A stretch of DNA of 64,000 bases, from contig NZ_CP108070.1 of NCBI RefSeq assembly GCF_036178845.1, positions 8,060,001 through 8,124,000 of the forward strand, given 5' to 3'. The translations under genes and the position numbers were made by a program. Below are positions 63,878 through 64,000 of the stretch, piece by piece. The notes beneath the pieces were generated by a model that did no database searches, was not told the DNA's origin, and saw only the letters and a program-made list of their open reading frames with translations. Numbering within the stretch: the first letter of the stretch is position 1; each line of letters begins with the position of its first letter. This DNA comes from Streptomyces sp. NBC_00271 (GTDB lineage Bacteria; Actinomycetota; Actinomycetes; Streptomycetales; Streptomycetaceae).

Positions 63878-64000
63878 ATGTCCGACGACGCGCAGGCGCC
63901 ACAGGTGCCGCAGGACGCCGCCGCGACCCCGTGGGCATCCCCGGACCAGCCGGCTCCGCCGCCGACCCAGATCGACGTGCCGTTGGCCGCCGGTTCCGAG
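63878..64000 (+). CDS. Unknown protein, N-terminal fragment
   Basis: The frame starts at ATG 63878, 9 nt after AGGAGGGG, and is open to the window end (41 codons). The sequence MSDDAQAPQVPQDAAATPWA and the following Pro/Gln/Ala-rich residues form a low-complexity start typical of disordered N-termini in Streptomyces. Nothing can be said about function from this piece. It is divergent from the deaminase gene. Confidence 0.7.
   Translation, partial: MSDDAQAPQVPQDAAATPWASPDQPAPPPTQIDVPLAAGSE

Overview
This window is a high-GC, gene-dense piece of a Streptomyces chromosome core. The evidence is codon usage, GTG and TTG starts, whiG (the sporulation sigma factor), nsdA, a four-gene type I signal peptidase cluster, and the glnK/glnD/amtB nitrogen operon. 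From memory, the gene order matches the Streptomyces coelicolor stretch from about SCO5578 to SCO5663. That comparison is recollection, not a search. I found no tRNA, rRNA, CRISPR array, insertion sequence or integrase.

Layout, left half. 1-2540: the 3' end of a sugar permease, a convergent LLM-type flavin oxidoreductase and a decayed purine/cytosine permease. 2626-3834: ftsY. 3940-6536: a primase/polymerase-like gene and nsdA. 6740-11024: a GlnR-type box, then amtB-glnK-glnD (ammonium uptake and PII signalling). 11187-17392: ffh, an FtsH protease, a methyltransferase and an extra archaeal-type prolyl-tRNA synthetase. 17644-18240: a SprT-like putative metalloprotein. 18549-25231: rpsP-KH-rimM-trmD-rplS, then sipWXYZ and a NUDIX gene. 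ftsY and ffh (SRP targeting) and four signal peptidases therefore lie within 22 kb. 25287-28848: a DUF2469 gene, then yraN-comM-dprA. 29121-31619: whiG, a TetR regulator and an M23 peptidase-like protein. 31860-38292: rpsB-tsf-pyrH-frr-cdsA, a small membrane protein and rlmN.

Layout, right half. 38326-42386: a TPP riboswitch driving the thiamine transporter thiB-thiP-thiQ. 42397-47871: a mycothiol-dependent isomerase-like protein, an LAETG surface protein, a LOG-family protein, a VOC protein and a two-gene ABC exporter. 48053-53192: polyamine/GABA catabolism (aminotransferase, AsnC regulator, aldehyde dehydrogenase), a frameshifted histidine-kinase remnant and a polyamine-type binding protein with no permease or ATPase genes beside it. 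53305-55423: a small surface protein with a sortase that looks like a Tat lipoprotein, then an ECF sigma factor with an overlapping membrane protein. 55488-59975: PadR and AsnC regulators, a 14-TM drug exporter and a methyltransferase. 60225-61934: an ECF sigma factor fused to a membrane-spanning, secreted C-terminal domain. 61957-64000: a phosphodiesterase, a deaminase and the start of an unknown gene.

The left two thirds are conserved housekeeping. The accessory signal is concentrated at 43-46 kb and 51-62 kb. The best candidates for an undescribed system are the sortase/surface-protein/ECF block at 53.3-55.4 kb, which sits where a polyamine transporter would be expected, and the sigma factor fused to a surface domain at 60.2-61.9 kb. 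Promoter and operator calls are pattern matches by eye. Hairpin arms were read base by base, but folding energies were not computed.
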